Source: Belnapia moabensis DSM 16746
GTDB lineage: Bacteria > Pseudomonadota > Alphaproteobacteria > Acetobacterales > Acetobacteraceae
Direction of reading: 5' to 3'
Length of the DNA stretch: 64,000 nt
Assembly (NCBI RefSeq): GCF_000745835.1
Contig: NZ_JQKB01000019.1
Coordinates: forward strand, 33,181-97,180
Numbering within the stretch: the stretch's first letter is position 1; every line of letters starts with the position of its first letter. The notes beneath the pieces were generated by a model that was given only the letters and a program-made list of their open reading frames with translations, searched no databases and was not told the origin of the DNA. A program made the position numbers and the translations under genes. This document shows, piece after piece, positions 10,247-17,531 of the stretch.

Positions 10247-10587
10247 TGCGCCGGTTGCTGCCCCTGATACTCCTCGCCGGTTGCGCCATCGGCCCAAATC
10301 TCGAGAGCCGCCTCGCCGCCAGCATCGGGCAGAGCGAGTTGCAGCTCGTCGAGGGTTTCGGCGTCCCCAACCGCACCTACGAGACCGGCGGCCTTCGCTT
10401 CCTGCAGTATGAGGAGCGGCGCCAGGTCATGCACCAGCTCGACCCCTACTGGGGCTATCCCTATGGCCGCTTCGCGCCCTACTCGGTCGCCGGGCCGGTG
10501 CTGCTGACGCGGTCCTGCGATATCACCTTCATCTTGAAGGAGGGCCGGGTACAGTCCTTCACCACAAGGGGCGACGACTGCCGCTGA
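10246..10587 (+). CDS. Small lipoprotein
   Basis: 113 residues, start ATG 10246 overlapping the preceding stop (TGATG). The N-terminus MRRLLPLILLAGCAIG is a textbook lipoprotein signal with lipobox LAGC. The mature part (ESRLAASIGQSELQLVEGFG, GLRFLQYEERRQ, TRSCDITFILKEGRVQSF) resembles the SmpA/BamE-like small lipoproteins that carry a 'G-x-P ... F ... Y' module, but I cannot place it firmly. Two further cysteines (CDIT and the near-terminal DDCR) could form a disulfide. Position at the end of the MoxR operon suggests it serves the same envelope complex. Confidence 0.8.
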   Translation: MRRLLPLILLAGCAIGPNLESRLAASIGQSELQLVEGFGVPNRTYETGGLRFLQYEERRQVMHQLDPYWGYPYGRFAPYSVAGPVLLTRSCDITFILKEGRVQSFTTRGDDCR

Positions 10588-10630
10588 GGATCGCTGGCGG
10601 CGGAGGGCAGGATTGGGTAAGGAAACAGGC

Positions 10631-11305
10631 ATGCGCTCCTCCGCCCTCATCCCGCCCTTGGCCCTGATCGCTCTTCTTGGCTTGCCGATCTCGGAGGCGG
10701 CTGCCCAATTCGGCCGCAACGGCCGGGCCGGCGGCTTGACCGATGCGCCGACAGAAGCCAGCCGACCACCGCCCGCGGCCCTTCCCGGCCTGCAGTATCG
10801 GCAGGCACCGGCGCCGATCCCGGCTGACCCAAGCCAGAATCTCGGCCCGAATGCGGCGTTGTTCGATTCTATCAATCGTGGTGACTTGGCGGCAGCGCGC
10901 GAGGCGGTCGGACGCGGCGCGGACATCGGAGCCCGCAATGTGCTCGGCCTTTCGCCCATCGATGCCGCGGTGGATCAGGGCCGCAGCGACATCCTGTTCT
11001 TCCTGCTCTCGGTCCGCGGCAGCAGCGGCAGCCAGGGCGCCCCATTGCCGCCCTCCGATCCGGTGACGCCGGCCGCTGCCCCGCGCTCAGCACCACGGCG
11101 GAACGTCGCGCCATCGGCCCCGGCGGCTGAGCGACAGGTGCCGAATCCGGTGCAGCGCATTGCCAATCCGCGGCTCTGGGCCGGCGATGGCGGCTCGCCC
11201 AACCCGGCGATCGGCTTCCTCGGCTTCGATGCTGGCCGTCCGGCCGGTTCGGCGCCGCCCGAGCAGTCCGCAGCACCGGCCCTGCGCCGCAACGGGCGGG
11301 GCTGA
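10631..11305 (+). CDS. Secreted ankyrin-repeat protein
   Basis: 224 residues. A signal peptide (MRSSALIPPLALIALLGLP ... AAAQ) is followed by a low-complexity Pro/Gly linker and one to two ankyrin-like repeats (NAALFDSINRGDLAAAREAV, GADIGARNVLGLSPIDAAVDQGR). The C-terminal third is disordered and rich in P, A and R. ATG 10631 fits, with AAGGAAAC as ribosome binding site; an upstream in-frame TTG (10613) gives a poor signal peptide. It lies 43 bp after the lipoprotein gene and is probably co-transcribed. Ankyrin repeats bind proteins, so a scaffold role in the periplasm is a fair guess only. Confidence 0.8.
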   Translation: MRSSALIPPLALIALLGLPISEAAAQFGRNGRAGGLTDAPTEASRPPPAALPGLQYRQAPAPIPADPSQNLGPNAALFDSINRGDLAAAREAVGRGADIGARNVLGLSPIDAAVDQGRSDILFFLLSVRGSSGSQGAPLPPSDPVTPAAAPRSAPRRNVAPSAPAAERQVPNPVQRIANPRLWAGDGGSPNPAIGFLGFDAGRPAGSAPPEQSAAPALRRNGRG

Positions 11306-11308
11306 GGC

Positions 11309-12604
11309 TCAGCCGCGCGGCAGGGATTTCAGCGCGGCATCGAAGGCCTCCAGCGTCTGCGCCTCGTCGCGCGCGTCATGCGCCGTCGAGAGGTAGTATT
11401 TGCTGTCACCCTTCAAGATGCCGTGCTTACGCAACACCGCATTGACGTGTTTCTGCACCGCCGCATCGGCGCGCAGCATGCCGCGGTAGTCGCGCGGCGC
11501 CTCATCGCTGAAGACGATGTCGAAGAGCGGCGGCTCGCCGATGGCACAGCCAGGCACGCCATGGCGGCGCAGCAGCCCTTCCATCTCCGCCATCAGCCGC
11601 CGGCCCATGGCGAAGACGCCGTCATAGGCGCCGGGCCGCCGCAGCACCTCGAGCGTGGCGAGGCCGGCGACGGAGGCGATGGGATTGCCGGAGAGCGTGC
11701 CGACTTGCATGAGGAAGCCGTCATCGCCGACGATCTCGCAGTCGAAATGCGCCATGAGGTCGGCCCGGCCGGCGATGGCGGCAAGTGGGAAGCCGCCGCC
11801 GATGATCTTGCCGAGCGTGCAGAGGTCGGGCGTCACGCCGTAGTAGTTCTGCGCCCCGCCATAGCAGAAGCGGAAGCCGGTCACGACCTCGTCGAAGATC
11901 AATGGGATGCCGTATTGCGTGGCCAGCTCTCGCATCCCTTGCAGGAAGCCCGGCGCCGGCGGAATCAGCCGCTGAAAGGGCTCCAGGATGATGCCGCCGA
12001 GTTCGTCGTGATGCTCGGCGATCAGGCTGCGGGCCGTTTTCAGGTCGTTGAAGGGCGCGACCAGCACCTCGTCCCGCACGCTCTTCGGGATACCGGCGGA
12101 ATCCGGCACGGCGACGGGGAAGTTGGCGAGCTGCTTCGGCGCCAGGCTCATCAGCCCCCAGTCGGACATGCCGTGATAGCCGCCCTCGAATTTCAGGATG
12201 CGGTCGCGCTTGCGGAAGGCCCGCGCCACCCGCAGCGCATACCTGTCGGCCTCCGATCCGCTGCTGACGTAGCGCACCTGTTCCGCGCAGGGCAGCGCCT
12301 CGACCAGCACCTCGGCGAGACGGATGCCGGGCTCGCTGGTGGCGAAGAAGGTTGTGCCAAGCGGCAGTTGTGCCTGCACGGCAGCCAGCACTTCGGGATG
12401 CCCATGCCCGATGAACATCGGCCCGGAGCCGAGTAGGTAGTCGACATACTCGCGTCCGGCGACGTCGCGGACCCGGCCACCCTTGCCTTCGCGTAGGATG
12501 ACTTCGGGAGCGAAATTGCCGAAGCTCCCGGCAGGCAGGACACGCCGCGCCGATTGCGCCAGCGCCGCTTCCGCATCGCTCGGGGAGATGCTGTCCATTG
12601 CCAT
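11309..12604 (-). CDS. Class-III PLP aminotransferase (glutamate-1-semialdehyde aminomutase-like)
   Basis: 431 residues with the class-III fold: substrate-side SSGSEADRYALRVARAF, FEGGYHGMSDWG, the PLP-binding aspartate in LIFDEVVTGFR, and the Schiff-base lysine in CTLGKIIGGGFPLAAI. The family contains glutamate-1-semialdehyde 2,1-aminomutase, but this copy has the altered segments typical of 'HemL-like' paralogues used on other amines (for example SGSEADRYA instead of SGTEA). Alphaproteobacteria make ALA by HemA (C4 route), so a true HemL role is unlikely. Its stop lies 3 bp from the convergent ankyrin gene. The next gene upstream encodes a PNPOx-like flavoprotein. Substrate unknown. Confidence 0.85.
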   Translation of the reverse strand: MAMDSISPSDAEAALAQSARRVLPAGSFGNFAPEVILREGKGGRVRDVAGREYVDYLLGSGPMFIGHGHPEVLAAVQAQLPLGTTFFATSEPGIRLAEVLVEALPCAEQVRYVSSGSEADRYALRVARAFRKRDRILKFEGGYHGMSDWGLMSLAPKQLANFPVAVPDSAGIPKSVRDEVLVAPFNDLKTARSLIAEHHDELGGIILEPFQRLIPPAPGFLQGMRELATQYGIPLIFDEVVTGFRFCYGGAQNYYGVTPDLCTLGKIIGGGFPLAAIAGRADLMAHFDCEIVGDDGFLMQVGTLSGNPIASVAGLATLEVLRRPGAYDGVFAMGRRLMAEMEGLLRRHGVPGCAIGEPPLFDIVFSDEAPRDYRGMLRADAAVQKHVNAVLRKHGILKGDSKYYLSTAHDARDEAQTLEAFDAALKSLPRG

Positions 12605-12627
12605 CGGTCCTTCGGCTGGGATGGTGG

Positions 12628-13248
12628 TCAGCCTAGGGGGTGTGCCCCGGCAGGGCCAGGCCGGTGAGGGTCATCGGCCGGGAGGATTGGCTGGATGTAG
12701 TCGCGTGACTTCCACTCCGGCGCGGCCTGTGTGCCATCCGGTCGTGGCAGGTAGGCCGAGGGTTCGCCGGCACCGAGATCGGGGATGTAGCGCGGGCAGT
12801 TGGGAAAGATATCCGTCACCGCAACCCGCACCAGCCGGCGGGCACCGGGAATGGCCGCGAGGCGTGCCGCATCCTCGATCAGCGCCGCATGGCCACGCAG
12901 GCGGAGCCGCAGCGAGCGCCCGTCGAAGCTCATGAAGAGCATGCCAACGGACGGGCTGACAGCGATGTTCCCGAGGCTGAGATACATCGAGTTACCGTCG
13001 TAATCCGGGAACTCCAACTCGGCCGGACCAATGACGCGCACGAACCCGGGCGGGCCGCCCTTGAAGCTACAATCCACCGCGCCCTCGGCCGCAGTGGCGA
13101 GGAAGAAGAAAGGCGCCGCCTCGATCATCGTGACGTGCTCCGGCAGGAAATGCTCCTGCCGACGCCGCGCTTCGAGCGTATCCGCCACGCGCCGGCCGTC
13201 GAAACGGTCCTGCAGGGTGCGGTTGCCAGTGTGGAACAAATGCGACAT
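12628..13248 (-). CDS. Pyridoxamine 5'-phosphate oxidase-like flavoprotein
   Basis: 206 residues of the PNPOx split-barrel family: PFFFLATAAEGAVDCSFKGGPPGFVRV is the FMN-binding beta-hairpin, and MYLSLGNIAVSPSVGMLFMSF the second strand pair. The C-terminal PRYIPDLGAG segment and tryptophan in PEWKSRDYIQPIL agree with the 'PPOX class probable FMN-dependent enzyme' group rather than PdxH itself. Members bind FMN, F420 or heme, and many have unknown substrates. It lies 23 bp upstream of the class-III aminotransferase in the same direction, so the two are likely co-transcribed. Confidence 0.85.
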   Translation of the reverse strand: MSHLFHTGNRTLQDRFDGRRVADTLEARRRQEHFLPEHVTMIEAAPFFFLATAAEGAVDCSFKGGPPGFVRVIGPAELEFPDYDGNSMYLSLGNIAVSPSVGMLFMSFDGRSLRLRLRGHAALIEDAARLAAIPGARRLVRVAVTDIFPNCPRYIPDLGAGEPSAYLPRPDGTQAAPEWKSRDYIQPILPADDPHRPGPAGAHPLG

Positions 13249-13432
13249 TGGCCTCTCCCGATCCTACGATGTCCCCTAGCCAGCGCCGGAGTTCCGGCGG
13301 GTCGGGTGCCCTGAAGCTGAGTGTCCTGGATATTTCCGTCCCAGGCATCGGAGTGTCCACGAAACCGGATCCACTCCCATGCTCACCGGTATTCCGATCT
13401 TCTGCAAACCGCAAAAGGGCCCAGCTTCCTCG

Positions 13433-14710
13433 ATGCAGCCACTGCCGCCCAGCCTCTACGCCGCAACCGCCGGCCCGGCACCGCCGACGCCACCCCTCGT
13501 CGGCGACCGAAAGGCGGATATCGTGGTGGTAGGCGCCGGCTTCACCGGGCTTTCGACCGCGCTGCACCTGGCCGAGCGCGGCGCAGATGTGGTGGTGGTG
13601 GAGGCGAACGAGCCGGGCTGGGGCGCCTCCGGGCGCAATGGTGGGCAGGTCAATCCTGGGCTGAAGCCCGACCCGGACGAGGTCGAGGCCGATTTCGGGC
13701 CTGATCTCGGCGGACGCATGGTGCGCTTCGCCTGGGGTGCGCCAGAGACGACCTTCGCGCTGATTCGCCGCTGGCAGATCGCCTGCGACGCTCGGCAAGG
13801 CGGCACACTCCGCGCCGCCTACCGGCCCACCCATGCCGCAGGCGTGCGCCGCTCCGCCGAACAAGGGATCCGCCGCGGCCTGCCGGTAACGCTGTTGGAG
13901 CGCGATGCCGCAGGCGAGGCGACGGGCACCGACCGCTATCTCGCAGTAATACGCGACGCGAGTGGCGGCGACCTCCAGCCGCTGGACTACGCCCGCGGCC
14001 TGGCGCGCGCCGCCATGCAGGCCGGCGCCGCGGTGCATGGCGGCACGCCCGTCACTGCGTTGGCCCGCGCCGAGGGGCGCTGGCGCGTCGCCACGCCGAC
14101 CGGGACGGTGACGGCCGAGACGGTGATCCTCGGCACCAATGGCTATACCGGCGATCTCTGGCCGAGCCTCCGCCGCAGCGTCGTTCCCGTCTTCAGCTCC
14201 ATCGCCGCAACGGCGCCGCTGCCGGAGGCGGTGGTGCGCAACATCATGCCGATGCGGTCATCCCTCTATGAAAGCGGTCATATCACCGTCTATCTACGCG
14301 TGGATCAGCAGAACCGCCTACTGATTGGCGGCCGCGGGCCGCAGCGGCCGATCGCCGCCCCCTCCCCCGTCGCTTATCTCATTCGCTATGCGGAGCGCCT
14401 TTGGCCCGCGCTCAACGACGCCGACTGGGTGCATGGCTGGAACGGTCAGCTGGCGATGACGCCTGACCACTACCCCCATATTCATCAACCGGCGCCTGGG
14501 CTCATCTGTTGCATGGGCTACAATGGCCGCGGGGTTGCACTCTCAACCGCGATGGGGGGCGAAATCGCACGGCTGGCCAGTGGAACGCCGGCCGAGGGGA
14601 TCGACATGCCGGTCACGCCAATTCGGTCCATGCCATTCCATAGCTTTTGGCGGATTGGGGTGGCGGCGAAGGTAGTACAGGGTCGCCTTCGCGATCGGCT
14701 GGGACTGTAG
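13433..14710 (+). CDS. FAD-dependent amino-acid/amine oxidoreductase (DadA/PuuB family)
   Basis: 425 residues. Dinucleotide-binding motif IVVVGAGFTGLSTALHLAERGADVVVVE lies near residue 30, followed by the ASGRNGGQVNPGLK segment typical of PuuB/DadA-type oxidases. The C-terminal FAD contact is CMGYNGRGVALSTAMGGEIA. The family oxidises N-alkyl or D-amino acids such as gamma-glutamylputrescine, sarcosine or D-amino acids with FAD. The N-terminus before the Rossmann motif (LPPSLYAATAGPAPPTPPLVGD) matches the 'S-Y-a-T' leader of PuuB-like proteins, supporting ATG 13433 over 13379. It stands alone on the plus strand next to minus-strand remnants of a similar gene set. Confidence 0.88.
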   Translation: MQPLPPSLYAATAGPAPPTPPLVGDRKADIVVVGAGFTGLSTALHLAERGADVVVVEANEPGWGASGRNGGQVNPGLKPDPDEVEADFGPDLGGRMVRFAWGAPETTFALIRRWQIACDARQGGTLRAAYRPTHAAGVRRSAEQGIRRGLPVTLLERDAAGEATGTDRYLAVIRDASGGDLQPLDYARGLARAAMQAGAAVHGGTPVTALARAEGRWRVATPTGTVTAETVILGTNGYTGDLWPSLRRSVVPVFSSIAATAPLPEAVVRNIMPMRSSLYESGHITVYLRVDQQNRLLIGGRGPQRPIAAPSPVAYLIRYAERLWPALNDADWVHGWNGQLAMTPDHYPHIHQPAPGLICCMGYNGRGVALSTAMGGEIARLASGTPAEGIDMPVTPIRSMPFHSFWRIGVAAKVVQGRLRDRLGL

Positions 14711-14962
14711 GCGGTCTCGATGGCCTGGTGGAGCGTTGGCATGCTGCGGTGTTTGCTTGGCGCTATGGGCCGGGTTGCCACGAGAATCGAAACGCCAGTA
14801 CAGGGACGAGTGGTGCAATCACCGTATTGCGCCGGCGCCCATAAGCCGATGCAGTCCGGAGATCTTCTGACCGATCAGAATATTTGCATGGTCCATGGCT
14901 GCGGCTGAGCGTCGCCCGTCGCACGCTCAGCCAAACACTCGATCGGCGAAAACAACAACTTC
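14711..14962. other. Intergenic, 252 bp, with an inverted repeat
   Basis: No gene can be supported here. A perfect 10-bp inverted repeat with a 10-base loop (arms 14903-14912 and 14923-14932; GGCTGAGCGT / ACGCTCAGCC) lies between the convergent FAD oxidoreductase and SWIB genes and is a plausible bidirectional transcription stop, although no T-run follows. The rest is less GC-rich than its surroundings. Confidence 0.5.
14903..14932. terminator. Perfect 10-bp stem hairpin between convergent genes
   Basis: Arms GGCTGAGCGT and ACGCTCAGCC pair without mismatch around a 10-base loop. The position, 31 bp past the SWIB stop on the minus strand, fits a terminator for that gene. A poly-U tract is missing on both sides, so termination would be weak or factor-assisted. 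Confidence 0.45.
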
Positions 14963-15304
14963 CTACTTCAGATGCTTGGCAAGGTGCTTGTTCATTTCGA
15001 ACATAGTAACCTTGTCCTTGCCGAATACCTTGCGGAGCTTGTCATCGGCGATAATCTCGCGTCCGTCTTTCGGGTTCTGAAGCTTGTTGGCCTTGATGTA
15101 GGCCCAGACCTTGCTCACGGCTTCGCCACGAGCCAGTTCATCGCCGCCGACGACAGCCGCCAGTTCTTCCGATGGCTTGAGCGGCTGCTGAAGTGCGTTT
15201 GGCTTGTTGCCTTTGCTTGGCTTTTCGATCTTGGCCGCCTTTGTCGGCTTGGCATCCTCGGATGCCTCTGCCTTTGGCTTGTTCGGTGTCGTTTTGCCGG
15301 GCAT
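14963..15304 (-). CDS. SWIB/MDM2 domain protein with lysine-rich tail
   Basis: 113 residues. The N-terminal half is a basic, Lys/Pro/Ala-rich tail (KTTPNKPKAEASEDAKPTKA ...), reminiscent of histone H1. The C-terminal half is a SWIB domain: LQQPLKPSEELAAVVG, SKVWAYIKANKLQNPKDGRE, IIADDKLRKVFGKDKVTMFE, MNKHLAKHL. SWIB domains are best known from eukaryotic SWI/SNF and MDM2 proteins and from chlamydial topoisomerase, but small standalone copies occur in some proteobacteria. A role in DNA or nucleoid-protein binding is inferred. ATG 15304 was chosen over 15388, because the extra 28 residues show no family character. Codon use is AT-richer than in the neighbours, a hint of transfer. Confidence 0.85.
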   Translation of the reverse strand: MPGKTTPNKPKAEASEDAKPTKAAKIEKPSKGNKPNALQQPLKPSEELAAVVGGDELARGEAVSKVWAYIKANKLQNPKDGREIIADDKLRKVFGKDKVTMFEMNKHLAKHLK

Positions 15305-15594
15305 CGCTACGGTCCTGATTACTGTTGCTCGTGGCGTCTCAAGGAAAGATCGCCGGTTTAGTTGACGCGCAACGACCGTAATGTCCAACAGTTTCGGTGC
15401 TTCCGACTATTTGGCTGCTGCGCTGTCGATTCGCCCAGAACACTTCGGTGGCAACCCAAGCGCCGGCCCCTTGGATCGGCTCCGCGCCTCCTCGATGCCA
15501 GAACGGTCGTCCCCGGCCAGTTCGACGCCGATGCGACGCCGACCGACATCGACCGGACCACGCCTTTCCCAGGAAGCCGGCACGTCAACGGGAC
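15305..15594. other. Non-coding or degraded stretch next to ghrA pseudogene
   Basis: Open frames here are short and none resembles a known family on either strand. The upper part of the stretch directly follows the end of the decayed ghrA-like gene, so it may be further unrecognisable debris. It must also contain the promoter of the SWIB gene, but I see no clear boxes. Confidence 0.4.
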
Positions 15595-16436
15595 TTAATA
15601 TCCCCGTGCCCGGTCGACCGCGCCATGCATCGGCTCGCTACGCCGGATGTTCTCGATAGTCGCCTCGTCTCCGTTATCCGCATGGGCCTTGCTGACGACA
15701 TGCGGTGTGAACCAGATTTGCGGATCGAACCAGCGGGGTGATCCGGCGCCGATGGTTCAGGCTCCGCTATATAGGGGATGACGGCATAGAATTACCCTGC
15801 CTCCAGCACGGCCAGCAGGTCCGCCTCGACGAGATGCCCGCCCCGCCCGGCATTGACCAAACAGGCGCCTCGCGCCAGCGCGCCGAAGAGTGCCGCGTCA
15901 GGCATGCCGCCTGTCTCCGCGGTGAGAGGAAGAAGGCAGGCGGCGACGTCGAGATCTGTCAGGAAGGCCGGCAGTTCCTCCTGGCCCGCGAAGCAGCGCA
16001 TGCCATCCAGGTTGCGGCGCCCACGGCTCCGAAGCGCCTCCAGTGCGGCCAGTCCTAGCACGCCGAGGCCGAGGATGCCGACGGGCCGCCGTTCCGTGGG
16101 CACTGCTCAGGTCGCGGCACAAACACGCTGCCGCCGCTGGTCGAGGAAGAGCGGCAGGCCATGGTGCAGCGCCAGCACGGTGAGGGTGATCTGCTCTGCC
16201 ATCCCCGCCGTGAGCCTGGGCTCAACCATCCGCACTACCAGCATCCCCGGAGAACAGCACCTCAAGCGCCGGAAAGCGCACGGCGATGTCCCTCAGCGGC
16301 TACCACGCAGCCAAATAGCGTCCGCCGAAGGGTCACCGATTTCCGGCCAGATCTGGAAGGGCAGACCCGGCAAGGCGTCGGCGAAGAGGCGCCGCCAGGC
16401 TTCGCCCCGAAGCGGCTCCGATGTGGGCCAGGCTCA
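15595..16436 (-). pseudogene. Decayed GhrA-type D-2-hydroxyacid dehydrogenase
   Basis: Reading the minus strand in several frames recovers a GhrA-like (glyoxylate/hydroxypyruvate reductase A) protein in order. Near the start is EAWRRLFADALPGLPF then WPEIGDPSADAI. Next come VVRMVEPRLTAGMAEQITLT and VLALHHGLPLFLDQ. The NAD-binding part follows (RRPVGILGLGVLGLAALEAL, then DVAACLLPLTAETGG, GACLVNAGRGGHLVEADLL). Finally there is the C-terminus (AEPEPSAPDHP, WFDPQIWFTPHVVSKAHADN, EATIENIRRSEPMHGAVDRA) and a terminal TAA at 15595. At least three frameshifts, internal stops (including TAA at 15792) and a deletion in the first third break it. The longest remaining frame is 15792-16103 (103 aa). Its ATG at 16436 is 10 bp after the GNAT gene, so it was the last gene of that operon. 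Confidence 0.88.
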
Positions 16437-16446
16437 TCCGTCCTCC

Positions 16447-17298
16447 TCAGCCCAGCGCCTGGCTGACAAGGGCGAAGCTCGTCACGCCGCCATCTCCCTG
16501 CGGCGGCACGCCGCGCACCATCCGCTCGCCGGTTCCTGCCTCGGCGAGGCCATGCGCGACAAGCCGATGCGACAGCCCGTGCTCGTCCGGCACGTCGATC
16601 CGCAAGAACCGTCCGGCGTGGGAGCCGAGCCAGACGGCGATCAGGGCCCAGGCTGCCTCGACATCGGGCGCGATGACCGGACCAATGAGTTCCCCATGCC
16701 CGAAGCGGCGGAGGAGGGAGAAGCCGATTGCCTCCCCTTCCCGCTTCAGCACAACGCCTTCCGCGATCGCGAGCAGCGCCCGGATCAGCGCCTGGCGCGG
16801 CATGCCGAGCGCTCGTCGGTCCAGCGCGGCGAGCAGCGGCTCATCCTCCGCGCGAAGCGGCGGGACCTGCAGCCCCGGCGGCAAGACGAAGGAGGCGGGT
16901 GCAACCGCCACGCCCTGGTGCTGGCGCAGCAGGCCAAGGCCGGCGAAGCCAAGCTTGCGATAGAGAGGCAGGCCAGCCGCGGTGGCGTGGAGAGTCACAC
17001 TCCGCTTCCCCAGCATGTCCAGGACACCCGCCGTCAGGGCCCGCCCGAGGCCGCTGCCCTGCGCTGCATCGGTCACTACCACCATGCCGAGGGTCCCGGC
17101 CTCCGGCCCGTAGCGCCAGCCCATGGCAGTGCCGATGAGGCGGCCGCCGCGCTCCGCCGCCAAACCCTCGCCCAGCATCAGGTTGAATGCCCAGTCCTCC
17201 AGCCGGTACGGCCAGCGCAGCGCAGCGGTCAGGGCATGCGCCGCCGGCAGGTCCATATCGACAAGCGGACGAAGCCGCGTCACCGCGTCGCCCGTCAT
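16447..17298 (-). CDS. GNAT N-acetyltransferase with second acetyltransferase-like domain
   Basis: 283 residues. The first 130 form a GNAT domain: PLVDMDLPAAHALTAALRWP, AAERGGRLIGTAMGWRYG, the acetyl-CoA loop VVTDAAQGSGLGRALTAGVL (Q/R-x-x-G-x-G/A pattern as QGSGLG), and LYRKLGFAGLG. The rest resembles the Acetyltransf_18 (YitH/HolE-type) domain seen behind such GNATs (SFVLPPGLQ, LGMPRQALIRALLAIAEGVVLKREGEAIGFSLLRR, IGPVIAPDVEAAWALI). ATG 17298 overlaps the stop of the remnant binding-protein frame (ATGA). It is the only intact gene between two wrecked ones. The substrate is unknown, but amino acids or amines from the former transport operon are likely. Confidence 0.85.
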   Translation of the reverse strand: MTGDAVTRLRPLVDMDLPAAHALTAALRWPYRLEDWAFNLMLGEGLAAERGGRLIGTAMGWRYGPEAGTLGMVVVTDAAQGSGLGRALTAGVLDMLGKRSVTLHATAAGLPLYRKLGFAGLGLLRQHQGVAVAPASFVLPPGLQVPPLRAEDEPLLAALDRRALGMPRQALIRALLAIAEGVVLKREGEAIGFSLLRRFGHGELIGPVIAPDVEAAWALIAVWLGSHAGRFLRIDVPDEHGLSHRLVAHGLAEAGTGERMVRGVPPQGDGGVTSFALVSQALG

Positions 17299-17529
17299 GC
17301 GCTGGCCCAGTACCAGCCCGTCATGTTCCAGGTGTGCTGGCGCGCATTCACGTTAGGGCGGAAGCCGACCAGCGTGTCCTTCGTCCCTTCCGCAGTGGCG
17401 TACTGGTAGATCGGCAGGATCGGCAGCGCCGCCACCGATCATCGCCACATCCATCCGGCCTTCGACCGGCTCTGCCTCCGCGTCGGAGAAGGGCATCGCG
17501 GTGTCGAGCCAGTAGGGCACCATCCGCAT
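17295..17529 (-). pseudogene. Deletion scar: FAD-oxidoreductase start joined to binding-protein end
   Basis: From ATG 17529 the frame reads MRMVPYWLDTAMPFSDAEAE and then VEGRMDVAMIGGG, which is the leader and first half of the dinucleotide-binding motif of an FAD oxidoreductase. It breaks off near 17430. From there a different frame reads ALPILPIYQYATAEGTKDTL and VGFRPNVNARQHTWNMTGWY up to WASA-stop at 17295. That is the typical C-terminus of a peptide/dipeptide ABC-transporter binding protein (SBP_bac_5). So a large internal deletion has joined two genes of the same strand. Translation of the fused frame would end at 17353. The scar lies 2 bp downstream of the intact FAD oxidoreductase gene and overlaps the GNAT start. 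Confidence 0.85.
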
Positions 17530-17531
17530 CG

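Noticed and set aside
11309..12604. Calling the class-III aminotransferase hemL
   Set aside because: Alphaproteobacteria make ALA with the C4 enzyme, and the substrate-side residues differ from true glutamate-1-semialdehyde aminomutase.
15362..15598. Small plus-strand frames over the ghrA pseudogene end
   Set aside because: Their translations are arginine/proline-rich and unlike any protein. The minus strand at 15595 onward reads as the C-terminus of a dehydrogenase instead.
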